This document shows, in pieces, positions 21,902-28,787 of a stretch of 28,787 nucleotides of DNA (positions are counted from its first letter, which is position 1; every line of letters begins with the position of its first letter). Below the pieces are notes generated by a model. That model was not told where the DNA came from, did not search any database, and saw only the letters and a list, made by a program, of their open reading frames with translations. This DNA comes from an uncultured Collinsella sp. Its GTDB lineage: Bacteria > Actinomycetota > Coriobacteriia > Coriobacteriales > Coriobacteriaceae. The position numbers and the translations under genes were made by a program. The DNA lies in NCBI GenBank assembly GCA_902494625.1, contig CABUUB010000019.1:1-28787 (forward strand). The letters are read 5' to 3'.

Positions 21902-23263
21902 TTACAGACCGGCGATATGATCGGCGGGCGTCGCGACAACCTGTCCGGCGCTCTTGGTGGGACGCTTCTTCTTGGTCTCGGCCGTGCCCAAAAGCCTCGC
22001 CTCAAGACCGCTCACCAAGCGCGCAAGCGGCAGGGTAATGACCAGATAGAACAGAGCGGCAACCACATACGGCGTGATGGAGCCCGTCGTGGCCACGATG
22101 GTGCGGGCGTTCATGACGATCTCGACGACACCCACGGCGGCAAGCAGCGACGTGTCCTTGTAGAGCAGGATGAACTCGCTGGTCAGCGTAGGCAGGACAT
22201 TGCGGAACGTCTGCGGAATCATGACATAGAGCAGCGTCTGGAAGGCATTCATGCCCAGCGAGCGAGCAGCCTCGTTTTGACCCTTGGGGATCGACTGAAT
22301 ACCGGCACGGAAGATCTCGCACAGGTACGCAGACGAGTTCATGGCCATGACGATAACACCCAGCACATAGTCGTCCACTTTGACACCGGCCAGCGGCAAG
22401 CCAAAGAACGCAATGTAGATCTGCAAGAACGCCGGCGTGCCGCGGATGATATTCACATAGATGCCGGCAAGGCAGCGAAGGATGCGCGACTTGGAAATGC
22501 GCATGAGCGACAGCGCAAAGCCAAAGGGAATGGCCAACGGAAATGCCATGAGCACGATCGAGAGCGACATAAGGAAGCCCTTGAAGACGATCGGCAGGCT
22601 CTGGACCAAAATGACCGGGTTCAGGAACAGGCGCAGGAACATATTGGAGTTCCACGCCTCGACCCACGGCTGCTCTTTAAGGTCAGCCAGGAAGTTATCG
22701 AAGGCCGTCACTCCCTTGATCTCCACCGACGGAATCTTGGAGATCTTCTTGGTCGACCCGTCGGCGAGCGTATAGGTGCCGCTAAAGGCCTCATCGCCGC
22801 CCTCGACGGGGAAGGTCACGCCGTAAACCTCGACACGGAAAAAGCCGCCGGCAGGCGCCGTCTCGCCAAAGTCAATCTTGAGCGTCTGGCCGTCAGCCTT
22901 GCACGTGGGCTTCATGGGCGTACGATCCATGAGGTCCTCGCCCGAGAGCATCGTCAATCGCGTGTCATCGGTACCAAACGTCGTGCCGTCGACAAACGTC
23001 AAAGAAAGACCGCTCAGTTCCTCGTCGGCATCGGCCTGAACTTCCCAGGTAATGCGCGTCTCGGTGCCGCCGACCACATCGCTGCCCGAACCGGTGTTGG
23101 GTCGGGCGGTAATCTTTGCGGTCTCAAGCGCCTGAGCGGTCGTGGGCGCATATGCCCCCGCGCACACCAGCGCGAGCGCCACGGCCATGACGCAGGCTAG
23201 CTTTTGGAGCAAGGCGGACAGTGGAAAACGCTGCTCCGCGGCCCCTTTATTCAGTCGAGACAA
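21902..23263 (-). CDS. Amino acid ABC transporter permease with an N-terminal extracytoplasmic domain
   Basis: From a TTG start at 23261-23263 (AGGAG five bases upstream) the product is 453 residues. The open frame reaches 23368, but that part contains the hairpin at 23332-23359 and no good start. Residues 1-45 form a signal peptide (AVALALVCAGAYAPTTAQA). Residues about 46-200 are a soluble beta-rich domain (ITWEVQADADEELSGLSLTF, FFRVEVYGVTFPVEGG), and about 218-435 are a GlnP/HisM-type permease with the coupling motif EAARSLGMNAF. Normal permeases of this class are about 220 residues, so the outer domain is a fusion. A second outer ligand-sensing or docking role is possible. The substrate is unknown. 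Confidence 0.85.
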   Translation of the reverse strand: MSRLNKGAAEQRFPLSALLQKLACVMAVALALVCAGAYAPTTAQALETAKITARPNTGSGSDVVGGTETRITWEVQADADEELSGLSLTFVDGTTFGTDDTRLTMLSGEDLMDRTPMKPTCKADGQTLKIDFGETAPAGGFFRVEVYGVTFPVEGGDEAFSGTYTLADGSTKKISKIPSVEIKGVTAFDNFLADLKEQPWVEAWNSNMFLRLFLNPVILVQSLPIVFKGFLMSLSIVLMAFPLAIPFGFALSLMRISKSRILRCLAGIYVNIIRGTPAFLQIYIAFFGLPLAGVKVDDYVLGVIVMAMNSSAYLCEIFRAGIQSIPKGQNEAARSLGMNAFQTLLYVMIPQTFRNVLPTLTSEFILLYKDTSLLAAVGVVEIVMNARTIVATTGSITPYVVAALFYLVITLPLARLVSGLEARLLGTAETKKKRPTKSAGQVVATPADHIAGL

Positions 23264-23331
23264 GGTGGCTCCTATCGTAGAAGTTGCCGGCAAAACGAGA
23301 CGGAAACGCTCTCCGTCAAGAGAAGCGCAAA

Positions 23332-23359
23332 GGCCCTCTCCGCCAAAACGGAAAGGGCC
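23332..23359 (-). terminator. Intra-operon attenuator hairpin between binding protein and permease genes
   Basis: On the - strand GGCCCTTTCCG pairs with CGGAGAGGGCC (one U-G pair, loop TTTTGG) and is followed by TTTGCG. A second hairpin, GACGGA/TCCGTC at 23299-23317, lies nearer the permease start. Partial termination here would give more binding protein than permease, as is common in ABC importers. Confidence 0.6.
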
Positions 23360-23381
23360 CGCGCGCAATCAAGTAGTTATT

Positions 23382-24242
23382 TTACTTGATGTTGTACTTA
23401 GCCATGAGGGCGTCGACGGTACCGTCGTCGGTCAGGTCCTTGATGGCCTGGTTGATGTCGTCCTTGAGCTTGGTGTTGCCCTGGTTGATGGCGATGGCGT
23501 ACTCCTCGCCGGTGCTGATCTGCTTGATGGTCTGGCAGGTGTTGAACTGCTCGGCGGTCAGCTGGCTCGCAACGGAGCGGTTGGTGACTACGGCGTCGCC
23601 CTTATCGGACTGCAGGGCGCTGAAGCACTCGGTGGCGTCCTTGTAGGGGACGATCTTGGCCTTGGGGAAGTTCTCCTGGGCAAAGGCCTCGGCGGTCGAG
23701 CCAGACTGGACGATGATGGTAGCGTCGGCGTTGTTGAGCTTCTCGCTGTAGTTGTCGGCCGTGATGTCGGTGTTATCGACCTTGGTCACGATAGCCTGAT
23801 CGTCCATGTAGTAGGAATCAGAGAAAGTGACTTCCTTCTCACGCTCGGGCGTGTCGGTGATAGCCGCGATGGAAACGTCATACTTGGCGCCCGAAGCGAC
23901 GCCCGGAACCAGCGTGTCAAAGTCATTGTTGACGTACTCGACATCCAGACCCAGCTTGTCACCGATAGCCTTGATGAGCTCAAGGTCAAAGCCCTGGTAG
24001 TCGCCGTTGTCATCCTTGTACTCAAACGGCGCGTACTCGGCAGAGGTGCCGACGGTCAGCGTGCCGTCCTTGACGAGCGCGTACTCCTTGGAGCCGTCGA
24101 CCTTCTCGACCTTAGCGTCGTCAGAGCTGCTGGAACCGGCATCAGAACCAGAGGTGGCGTTGGACGAACCGCAGCCCGTCAGAGCAAGGGCGAGTGCCAT
24201 AGCACCCGTGGCGGCAAATGCGCCAAGCTTCTTCAGCTTCAT
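23382..24242 (-). CDS. Amino acid ABC transporter substrate-binding lipoprotein
   Basis: The product is 286 residues from the ATG at 24240-24242 (GAAGGAGA upstream). The lipoprotein signal ends in LTGC (21-24), followed by a Ser/Gly/Asp linker. The family-3 binding fold starts at about 55 with LTVGTSAEYAPFEYKDDNGDYQGFDLELIKAIGDKLGL. ITDTPEREKEVTFSDSYYMDDQAIV is the usual ligand-binding stretch. It captures a polar amino acid outside the membrane for the permease and ATPase encoded next. The specificity cannot be read safely. Confidence 0.92.
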   Translation of the reverse strand: MKLKKLGAFAATGAMALALALTGCGSSNATSGSDAGSSSSDDAKVEKVDGSKEYALVKDGTLTVGTSAEYAPFEYKDDNGDYQGFDLELIKAIGDKLGLDVEYVNNDFDTLVPGVASGAKYDVSIAAITDTPEREKEVTFSDSYYMDDQAIVTKVDNTDITADNYSEKLNNADATIIVQSGSTAEAFAQENFPKAKIVPYKDATECFSALQSDKGDAVVTNRSVASQLTAEQFNTCQTIKQISTGEEYAIAINQGNTKLKDDINQAIKDLTDDGTVDALMAKYNIK

Positions 24243-24299
24243 AATCAGTCTCCTTCCGGTGACCTCGTTTGATTCAGAGGTCTGCAAAAACTGTTGGCT

Positions 24300-24328
24300 A
24301 TTATGCACCCGGAATTACGAATCTGCAA
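24300..24328 (-). promoter_or_regulatory. Promoter of the amino acid transporter operon
   Basis: On the - strand TTGCAG (24328-24323) and CATAAT with an extended TG (24305-24300) are 17 bases apart. They lie about 60 bases before the binding protein gene. Confidence 0.6.
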
Positions 24329-24389
24329 TGAGAAAACTGATTGAAACAAACCCATAACGTGAATGGAATACTCTACTTTGTGACAGTCA

Positions 24390-25256
24390 TTACTGCTGCA
24401 ATGACCTTAATAGTCTAATTTCAGCTGCATAACCTGCAAGTTCGTTCGGAGTCTCCAAAATAAACGGCAGCGAACGCAAACGGCCATTCGATACAATATT
24501 CTGCATAACCTGCATACCGCCACCAAATTCCTCGCTGCCAAGATATCCCTTGCCGATGCACTCGTGACGATCTTTATGGGCGCCACAAGGGTTCTTGGAG
24601 TCATTGATATGCACGGCGCGCAGGCGCTCGATACCCACCACACGATCGAACTCGTCGAGTACGCCGTCCAGATCATGGATGATGTCGTAGCCGGCATCGC
24701 TCACATGGCAGGTGTCCAAACAAACGCCCAGCTTATCGGACAGCTCTGGGCGCTTGGCGGCAACGCCCTCGATAATGCACGCCAGTTCTTCAAAGCTACG
24801 GCCCACCTCGGTGCCCTTTCCTGCCATGGTCTCGAGTAATACCGTCGTCTGCTGCCCCTCAAACATCACCTGGCACAGCGTGTCGACAATCATCTGAATG
24901 CCGGCGTCTGCCCCCTGTCCCACATGCGCGCCAGGATGGAAGTTGTAGTAGTTGCCGGGCAGCGCTTCCAGACGCTGCAAATCTTCCGCCATAGCCTCCA
25001 AGGCAAACTCGCGCGCCCGCTCCTTAGCGGAGCAGGGGTTATAGGTATACGGGGCATGCGCCACCAGCGGTCCAAAGTCGTTTTGCGCCATAAGCTCGCG
25101 CAGAGCCGCCACGTCATCCATGTCAAGGTCTTTTGCCTTGCCACCGCGCGGGTTGCGCGTAAAGAATGCAAAGGTATCGGCGCCAATGGACAACGCCGTC
25201 TCCCCCATTGCCCGATAGCCCTTCGTCGTCGAAAGATGACACCCGATCGTCAGCAT
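24390..25256 (-). CDS. nfo: Endonuclease IV (AP endonuclease)
   Basis: The product is 288 residues from the ATG at 25254-25256, placed 6 bases after GGGGGAG; a TTG two codons earlier is too close to it. The zinc-ligand motifs of the family are in order: GCHLST, LVAHAPY, YYNFHPGAHVGQG, VLLETMAGKGTE, GVCLDTCHVSDAGYD, VHINDSKNPCGAHKDRHECIGKG, and FILETP. The enzyme cuts DNA 5' of abasic sites and repairs 3' blocks in base excision repair. No LexA-like box is visible in front, so it seems not to be in the SOS regulon. Confidence 0.94.
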   Translation of the reverse strand: MLTIGCHLSTTKGYRAMGETALSIGADTFAFFTRNPRGGKAKDLDMDDVAALRELMAQNDFGPLVAHAPYTYNPCSAKERAREFALEAMAEDLQRLEALPGNYYNFHPGAHVGQGADAGIQMIVDTLCQVMFEGQQTTVLLETMAGKGTEVGRSFEELACIIEGVAAKRPELSDKLGVCLDTCHVSDAGYDIIHDLDGVLDEFDRVVGIERLRAVHINDSKNPCGAHKDRHECIGKGYLGSEEFGGGMQVMQNIVSNGRLRSLPFILETPNELAGYAAEIRLLRSLQQ

Positions 25257-25276
25257 CTCCAACTCCCCCTCATCAG

Positions 25277-25353
25277 TTGCGGTGAAATACGGTCTATTGG
25301 TGCCTTATTTTGGCGCAAACAGACCGTATTCCACCGCAAGTTATAAAAGGGGC
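25277..25353. repeat. Intergenic hairpin repeat, copy 1
   Basis: Left arm 25277-25295 (TTGCGGTGAAATACGGTCT) pairs with 25321-25339 at 18 of 19 positions, loop 25 bases, followed by the tail GTTATAAAAGGGGC. It shares its outer arms and tail with copy 2 but differs in the inner stem. It lies between nfo and the Gfo/Idh gene. Confidence 0.85.
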
Positions 25354-25357
25354 ATCA

Positions 25358-25379
25358 GGGGCACGGTCCGCCGAGCCCC
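25358..25379 (-). terminator. Terminator of the Gfo/Idh gene
   Basis: GGGGC-x-CGG/CCG-x-GCCCC stem with a 4-base loop, 5 bases beyond the stop. On the - strand TGATGCCCCTTTT follows, taken from the repeat tail. Confidence 0.6.
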
Positions 25380-25384
25380 ACACC

Positions 25385-26404
25385 CTAAAGTTTCAAGCGA
25401 ATCGCATCGATGATGTGCGCACAGCGCTGTGTGGCGGCTAGGGACATGATGGGGCTTTCGAGTTTCCCCGCCTGAATGAGCTGCGTCGCATGCGACGCCT
25501 CACCGTAAAAATCATCGACTTCAAATGGTGCATCGATTTCGAGTACTCGACCGTCGGAATACTTCACATGAGCGAGCTCGGGGCGATGGAGCCGCTCGAT
25601 TTCCAACGAGCCCCGCTCACAGGCAATCGTTAAGCGGCTTTCATATGTTGCTTCGCCGTCGCACACCATATGAATGGGTATACCGCCGACGCTCATATGG
25701 ATCTCGTCGGCCCAATCGACGCGCCCGCCCGATACGTCACGCCAGCGAACTTCACGGGACGAAACCTCGCAAGCGCCCGCGAGCAAATCCTCAAACCAAC
25801 CGACTGCATAGCAGCCCATGTCATATAGACAGCCGCCCTGCAACGGATCAAGCAGATAGCCCGAAGGAGACTCGCCGTAATCGATCTTTTGCACGCTTTC
25901 AATCGAGACAATACGGCCAAGCTCACCCGACGCAAGCAAGTCCTTCACGCGAGTGCGCATCGGGCAAAACCGATTCTTCATCGCCTCCATAAACAGCACG
26001 CCGCGCTCGCGAGAGGTGGAGGCAATCGAGAGAGCCTCTTCCTCACTCAAAACGGCCGGCTTTTCGCACAGCACGGCCTTTCCGGCGCACAGCGCGCGAC
26101 AGGCCCAACGCGTATGCATGCCATGCGGAAGAGCCAAGTAAATTGCGTCGACATCGGGGTCGGCAATCAGCGCGTCATAAGCCGCATCGCCGTTATCGTC
26201 GACCGAGGCATGGCCATGCGCAGCATCAATCGAAAACGCTCGGCAAAATTCCTCGACATGTGCAGGAGTGCGGCCGGCCGCAGCCACCAGCCGTGCCCCG
26301 TCGACCTTCTTGAGCGACGATGCAAATCGATGAGAAATGTGCCCAGCGCCCAAAATGCCCCAACGAACCCCACGCGAATCATTACATGAATCCCGATGGC
26401 CCAC
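25385..26404 (-). CDS. Gfo/Idh/MocA-family oxidoreductase
   Basis: The product is 339 residues from a GTG at 26402-26404 with AAGGGGG upstream. WGILGAGHISHRFASSL is the NAD(P) Rossmann motif, DAIYLALPHGMHTRWACRAL and AVLCEKPAVL with the conserved EKP lysine follow, and the C-terminal half is the substrate domain (ESVQKIDYGESPSGYLLDPLQGGCLYDMGCYAV). Members oxidise or reduce sugars, inositols and dihydrodiols; DMGCY is typical of the dihydrodiol dehydrogenase branch. The substrate is unknown. It sits alone between two hairpin repeats. Confidence 0.88.
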   Translation of the reverse strand: MGHRDSCNDSRGVRWGILGAGHISHRFASSLKKVDGARLVAAAGRTPAHVEEFCRAFSIDAAHGHASVDDNGDAAYDALIADPDVDAIYLALPHGMHTRWACRALCAGKAVLCEKPAVLSEEEALSIASTSRERGVLFMEAMKNRFCPMRTRVKDLLASGELGRIVSIESVQKIDYGESPSGYLLDPLQGGCLYDMGCYAVGWFEDLLAGACEVSSREVRWRDVSGGRVDWADEIHMSVGGIPIHMVCDGEATYESRLTIACERGSLEIERLHRPELAHVKYSDGRVLEIDAPFEVDDFYGEASHATQLIQAGKLESPIMSLAATQRCAHIIDAIRLKL

Positions 26405-26419
26405 GACAGCCCCCTTCAG

Positions 26420-26494
26420 TTGCGGTGGAATAGTCCCTGTTTAAGCCCTATTCTGCCGCAAGCAGGAACTATTCCAGCGCAAGTTATAAAAGGG
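26420..26494. repeat. Intergenic hairpin repeat, copy 2
   Basis: Left arm 26420-26439 pairs with 26463-26482 at 18 of 20 positions, loop 23 bases, followed by the tail GTTATAAAAGGG, which touches the stop codon of the aldo/keto reductase gene. The outer arms (TTGCGGTGGAATA, TATTCCAGCGCAA) match copy 1; the inner stem (GTCCCTG/CAGGAAC) replaces CGGTCT/AGACCG. Confidence 0.85.
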
Positions 26495-27685
26495 TCACGA
26501 GGAGCGCGTTTTGCCGAAGACTTTAAGCATGGCCGTTACGGGGCCCGGCTGGAAGCGTCGGCGCACGTCATCGAGACGCTCGGGGATATCGATATGCTGC
26601 GGGCAGTGGCGCGCGCATTTGCCGCACTTGACGCAATTGCTCACCAGCTTGGGCTCGCTCGTGCGCACCGCACTCGCCGTAAAGTATTGCGACAGCCCCG
26701 TAAACCAGCTGTGCGCATAGCTCGCGTTGTAGGCGGCAAAACATCCAGGGATATTGATGCCTTTAGGGCACGGCATGCAATAGCCGCATCCCGTGCAGGG
26801 CACGCGATTCGATTTTTCAAACTCATCCAGCACGTGCGCGATCGTGTCGAGCTGGTTGGCAGTCATCGAATCCGGCAGGGCCCGATCGGCCAACACCGCG
26901 TTCTCATCCACCTGCGCGATATCGGTCATACCCGAAAGCAGCATCGTCACCTGAGGATGATTCCAGACCCACGAAAGACCCCAGGCGGCAGGAGTGCGCA
27001 AATGCGGGTCACGGGCACTATCGAGCACAGCGCGGGCCCGTGGCGGCAGCTTGCCCGCTAAACGCCCGCCCAGCAGTGGCTCCATCACAAACACCGCGAG
27101 GCCTCGCTCGGCGGCGGCCATGAGCCCCGCTGTTCCCGCCTGATATCGCTCTCCAGCGTAATTGTACTGGATCTGGCAAAAGTCCCACTCATATGCATCG
27201 AGCATCGTCAGGAAATCCGCCTCGCTGCCGTGGTACGAAAAACCAATCTGGCGAATGCGCCCCGCCGCCTTTTGACGCGCGATCCAGTCCTCGATGCCCA
27301 ACGCCACCACACGTTCCCACTGGGCGGGCGAGGTAATGTTGTGCATGAGGTAATAGTCGATATGGTCGGTCCGCAGGCGGCGCAGTTGCTCGTCGAAGAA
27401 CCGGTCGAAATCCTCCGCGCATTTGCACGAAGCATGCGGCAGCTTGGTTGCGAGCAAAACCTGGTCGCGCAAGCCCAGGCGCTCAAGCGACGCACCCACA
27501 CAAGCCTCGTTGCCGGGATAGAGATAGGCCGTGTCCAGGTAGTTAATCCCCTGCTCCACCGCACGGGAGATGATGGCGTCGGCTGTCTTCGCATCCGGGC
27601 GTCCCGGCGCACCGGGAAACCTCATGCAGCCCAGACCCAGAGCGGATATTCGGTTACCACTTTTGGGGTCAACGCGATATTGCAT
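26495..27685 (-). CDS. Aldo/keto reductase with C-terminal 4Fe-4S ferredoxin domain
   Basis: The product is 396 residues. The N-terminal TIM barrel has the aldo/keto reductase tetrad region: DTAYLYPGNE with Asp51 and Tyr56, ATKLPH with Lys81, and YYLMHN with His115. The C-terminal 80 residues carry two cysteine clusters, CTGCGYCMPCP and CVKCGKCARHCP, for iron-sulfur clusters. This architecture is common in anaerobes, where ferredoxin-type electrons may replace or supplement NADPH. The substrate is unknown. The ATG is preceded by GGGAGGGG. It is divergent from the cyclase gene; the 162-base gap between them shows no clear promoter. Confidence 0.9.
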   Translation of the reverse strand: MQYRVDPKSGNRISALGLGCMRFPGAPGRPDAKTADAIISRAVEQGINYLDTAYLYPGNEACVGASLERLGLRDQVLLATKLPHASCKCAEDFDRFFDEQLRRLRTDHIDYYLMHNITSPAQWERVVALGIEDWIARQKAAGRIRQIGFSYHGSEADFLTMLDAYEWDFCQIQYNYAGERYQAGTAGLMAAAERGLAVFVMEPLLGGRLAGKLPPRARAVLDSARDPHLRTPAAWGLSWVWNHPQVTMLLSGMTDIAQVDENAVLADRALPDSMTANQLDTIAHVLDEFEKSNRVPCTGCGYCMPCPKGINIPGCFAAYNASYAHSWFTGLSQYFTASAVRTSEPKLVSNCVKCGKCARHCPQHIDIPERLDDVRRRFQPGPVTAMLKVFGKTRSS

Positions 27686-27847
27686 GGCCCCTCCCCTCCC
27701 ATCGAAGCCCTGACAAGGCGAAACAAACCCGTCACGTCATCGAAACACATCGGAATCGCAATTGAGAACGTATCGTAACGCAGCAGAAATCAGGCCGTCA
27801 CGGCACCGCTTTAACATCAGCAAAAAGCCCGATGAAAGGAGTCGCCC

Positions 27848-28618
27848 ATGCCCGCGCTCGACCTTTGGAACCTCGCATCCCAGCTCAAAAGCACCGATTA
27901 TCGCTGGGTCGACCTCACCCACACGCTCTCGTGCGACACCCCGCACTGGTTTGGCTTTAAGCCGTTTGAGTCCACCAAGCTCTTCGACTATCTGCCAAAC
28001 ACGCCCGAGGACATGCTCGCCCCTATGCGCTGCTTTCAGTATTCGGTCGCCTCGCAGTACGGCACGCATGTCGACGCACCGCGGCATTTCCACGTTGAGG
28101 GTCGTTCCCTTGGAGAGATTGAACCCATCGAGTTTATGTATCCGCTCTGCGTGATCGACAAGCACAAGGAATGCGCCGCAAATCCTGACTTTATCCTGAC
28201 CATCGAGGACCTCAAAGCCTGGGAGAATGAGCACGGTCGCATTCCCAAGGACGCCTTCGTCGCCTTCCGCTCCGACTGGTCCAAGCTCGCCGATCTGGAA
28301 AACAAGGACGAGAACGGCCAGCCCCACTACCCCGGCTGGGACCTCGACGCCATCAAGTGGCTCGTTGAAGAGCGCAACATCGGCGCTATCGGCCACGAGC
28401 CGGCCGACACCGACCCGGCGAGCGTGACCACGCGGGAGGACGCCTACCCCTACCCCGGCGAACAATACATCCTCTCGGTCGACCGCTATCAGATCGAGGT
28501 CATGGACCATCTAGACGAGCTTCCCGCCACGGGCGCCGTCATCTTCTGCACCTTCCCTAAGGTCCGTGATGGTGTCGGATACCCCGCGCGCGTTTTTGCG
28601 GTCTGCCCCGCGGCATAA
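27848..28618 (+). CDS. Cyclase-family (KynB-like) metal-dependent hydrolase
   Basis: The product is 256 residues with AAAGGAG before the ATG. The family metal motif is QYGTHVDAPRHF with His74, Asp76 and His80. DLTHTLSCDTPHW near the start and AIGHEPADTDP in the second half are also typical. The family includes arylformamidase (KynB) and isatin hydrolase. The large size (KynB is about 210) and the residue changes argue against calling it KynB. Kynurenine pathway genes are not nearby. A terminator hairpin follows at 28697. Confidence 0.85.
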   Translation: MPALDLWNLASQLKSTDYRWVDLTHTLSCDTPHWFGFKPFESTKLFDYLPNTPEDMLAPMRCFQYSVASQYGTHVDAPRHFHVEGRSLGEIEPIEFMYPLCVIDKHKECAANPDFILTIEDLKAWENEHGRIPKDAFVAFRSDWSKLADLENKDENGQPHYPGWDLDAIKWLVEERNIGAIGHEPADTDPASVTTREDAYPYPGEQYILSVDRYQIEVMDHLDELPATGAVIFCTFPKVRDGVGYPARVFAVCPAA

Positions 28619-28696
28619 GCGCACTTCGCAATAGTTTCTTTTTCACAACAGCAGCCCCGCGCGCCCACCAAACGCCCCGACGACATACAATCCATC

Positions 28697-28722
28697 AGGC
28701 GCCCCATATGCGGGCGCCTTTT
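28697..28722 (+). terminator. Terminator after the cyclase gene
   Basis: AGGCGCCC (28697-28704) pairs perfectly with GGGCGCCT (28712-28719), loop 7, followed by TTT. It is 20 bases before the next gene's start. Confidence 0.8.
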
Positions 28723-28741
28723 ATATGGGGAGATGATTCAT

Positions 28742-28774
28742 ATGCAGATCAACAAGGTCGCCTTTATCGGCAAG
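28742..28774 (+). CDS. Start of a truncated gene, Rossmann-type N-terminus
   Basis: ATG with GGGGAG upstream begins MQINKVAFIGK before the native sequence stops. KVAFIG is the first strand and glycine of a dinucleotide-binding fold, as in 2-dehydropantoate 2-reductase and similar dehydrogenases, but 11 codons cannot decide the family. The codons after 28774 are adapter, not gene. Confidence 0.55.
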
Positions 28775-28787
28775 AGATCGGAAGAGC
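28775..28787 (+). other. Sequencing adapter remnant
   Basis: The last 13 bases, AGATCGGAAGAGC, equal the start of the Illumina TruSeq adapter. This is established knowledge of library design. They are not genomic, and anything translated from them is false. Confidence 0.95.

Overview
The window looks like a chromosomal contig end from a high-GC gut Coriobacteriia, most likely a Collinsella-type organism. This is inferred from the strong GC bias at third codon positions, the DUF3793-flavodoxin pair, the YolD-linked Y-family polymerase, the ferredoxin-fused aldo/keto reductase and the many short hairpin repeats between genes. No rRNA, tRNA, CRISPR array or intact insertion sequence is visible. 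The first base lies inside a gene. The last 13 bases are exactly the common Illumina adapter start, so the right edge is an assembly artefact.

Layout. 1-1858: the low-complexity C-terminal tail of a truncated protein, then a two-domain unknown protein with a long charged linker. 1872-3369: a compositionally foreign, lower-GC pair made of a Tat-exported papain-like cysteine peptidase and a small lipoprotein. 3650-6489: the translation factor EttA, then an SdpR/SdpI repressor-immunity pair without a toxin gene. 6554-6949: an apparently gene-free gap that contains a 28-residue membrane peptide gene behind a LexA-like box, with long-range pairing between the 5' and 3' parts of its transcript and a possible antisense promoter. 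6950-11073: TcdA, a TatD-like hydrolase, a FrlD-like sugar kinase and two HAD phosphatases. 11309-14548: a three-gene set of an unknown protein, a ClpP-like peptidase and a soluble VirD4/TraG-like ATPase. 14689-17158: glucose-6-phosphate isomerase and a truncated iron-alcohol-dehydrogenase-like gene bounded by inverted repeats. 17271-19268: an SOS-type promoter with two LexA-like boxes driving a Y-family polymerase and a YolD-like protein. 19295-21024: a metal-binding HMA protein with a CsoR-like operator, then an iron-stress-like DUF3793-flavodoxin pair with a DtxR/IdeR-like half box. 21140-24242: a polar amino acid ABC transporter. 24390-28618: endonuclease IV, a Gfo/Idh/MocA oxidoreductase, an aldo/keto reductase-ferredoxin fusion and a cyclase-family hydrolase, with two copies of a covarying hairpin repeat between them.

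The best candidates for something undescribed are: (1) the SOS-controlled small membrane peptide at 6577-6862, whose 3' arm can pair with either the mRNA 5' end or the ribosome binding site, a logic like that of type I toxins such as TisB and Hok; and (2) the ClpP-VirD4 gene set, in which a complete serine protease and a membrane-anchor-less pumping ATPase are translationally coupled.

Functions are assigned from motifs read by eye. No database search, structure prediction or folding calculation was run.
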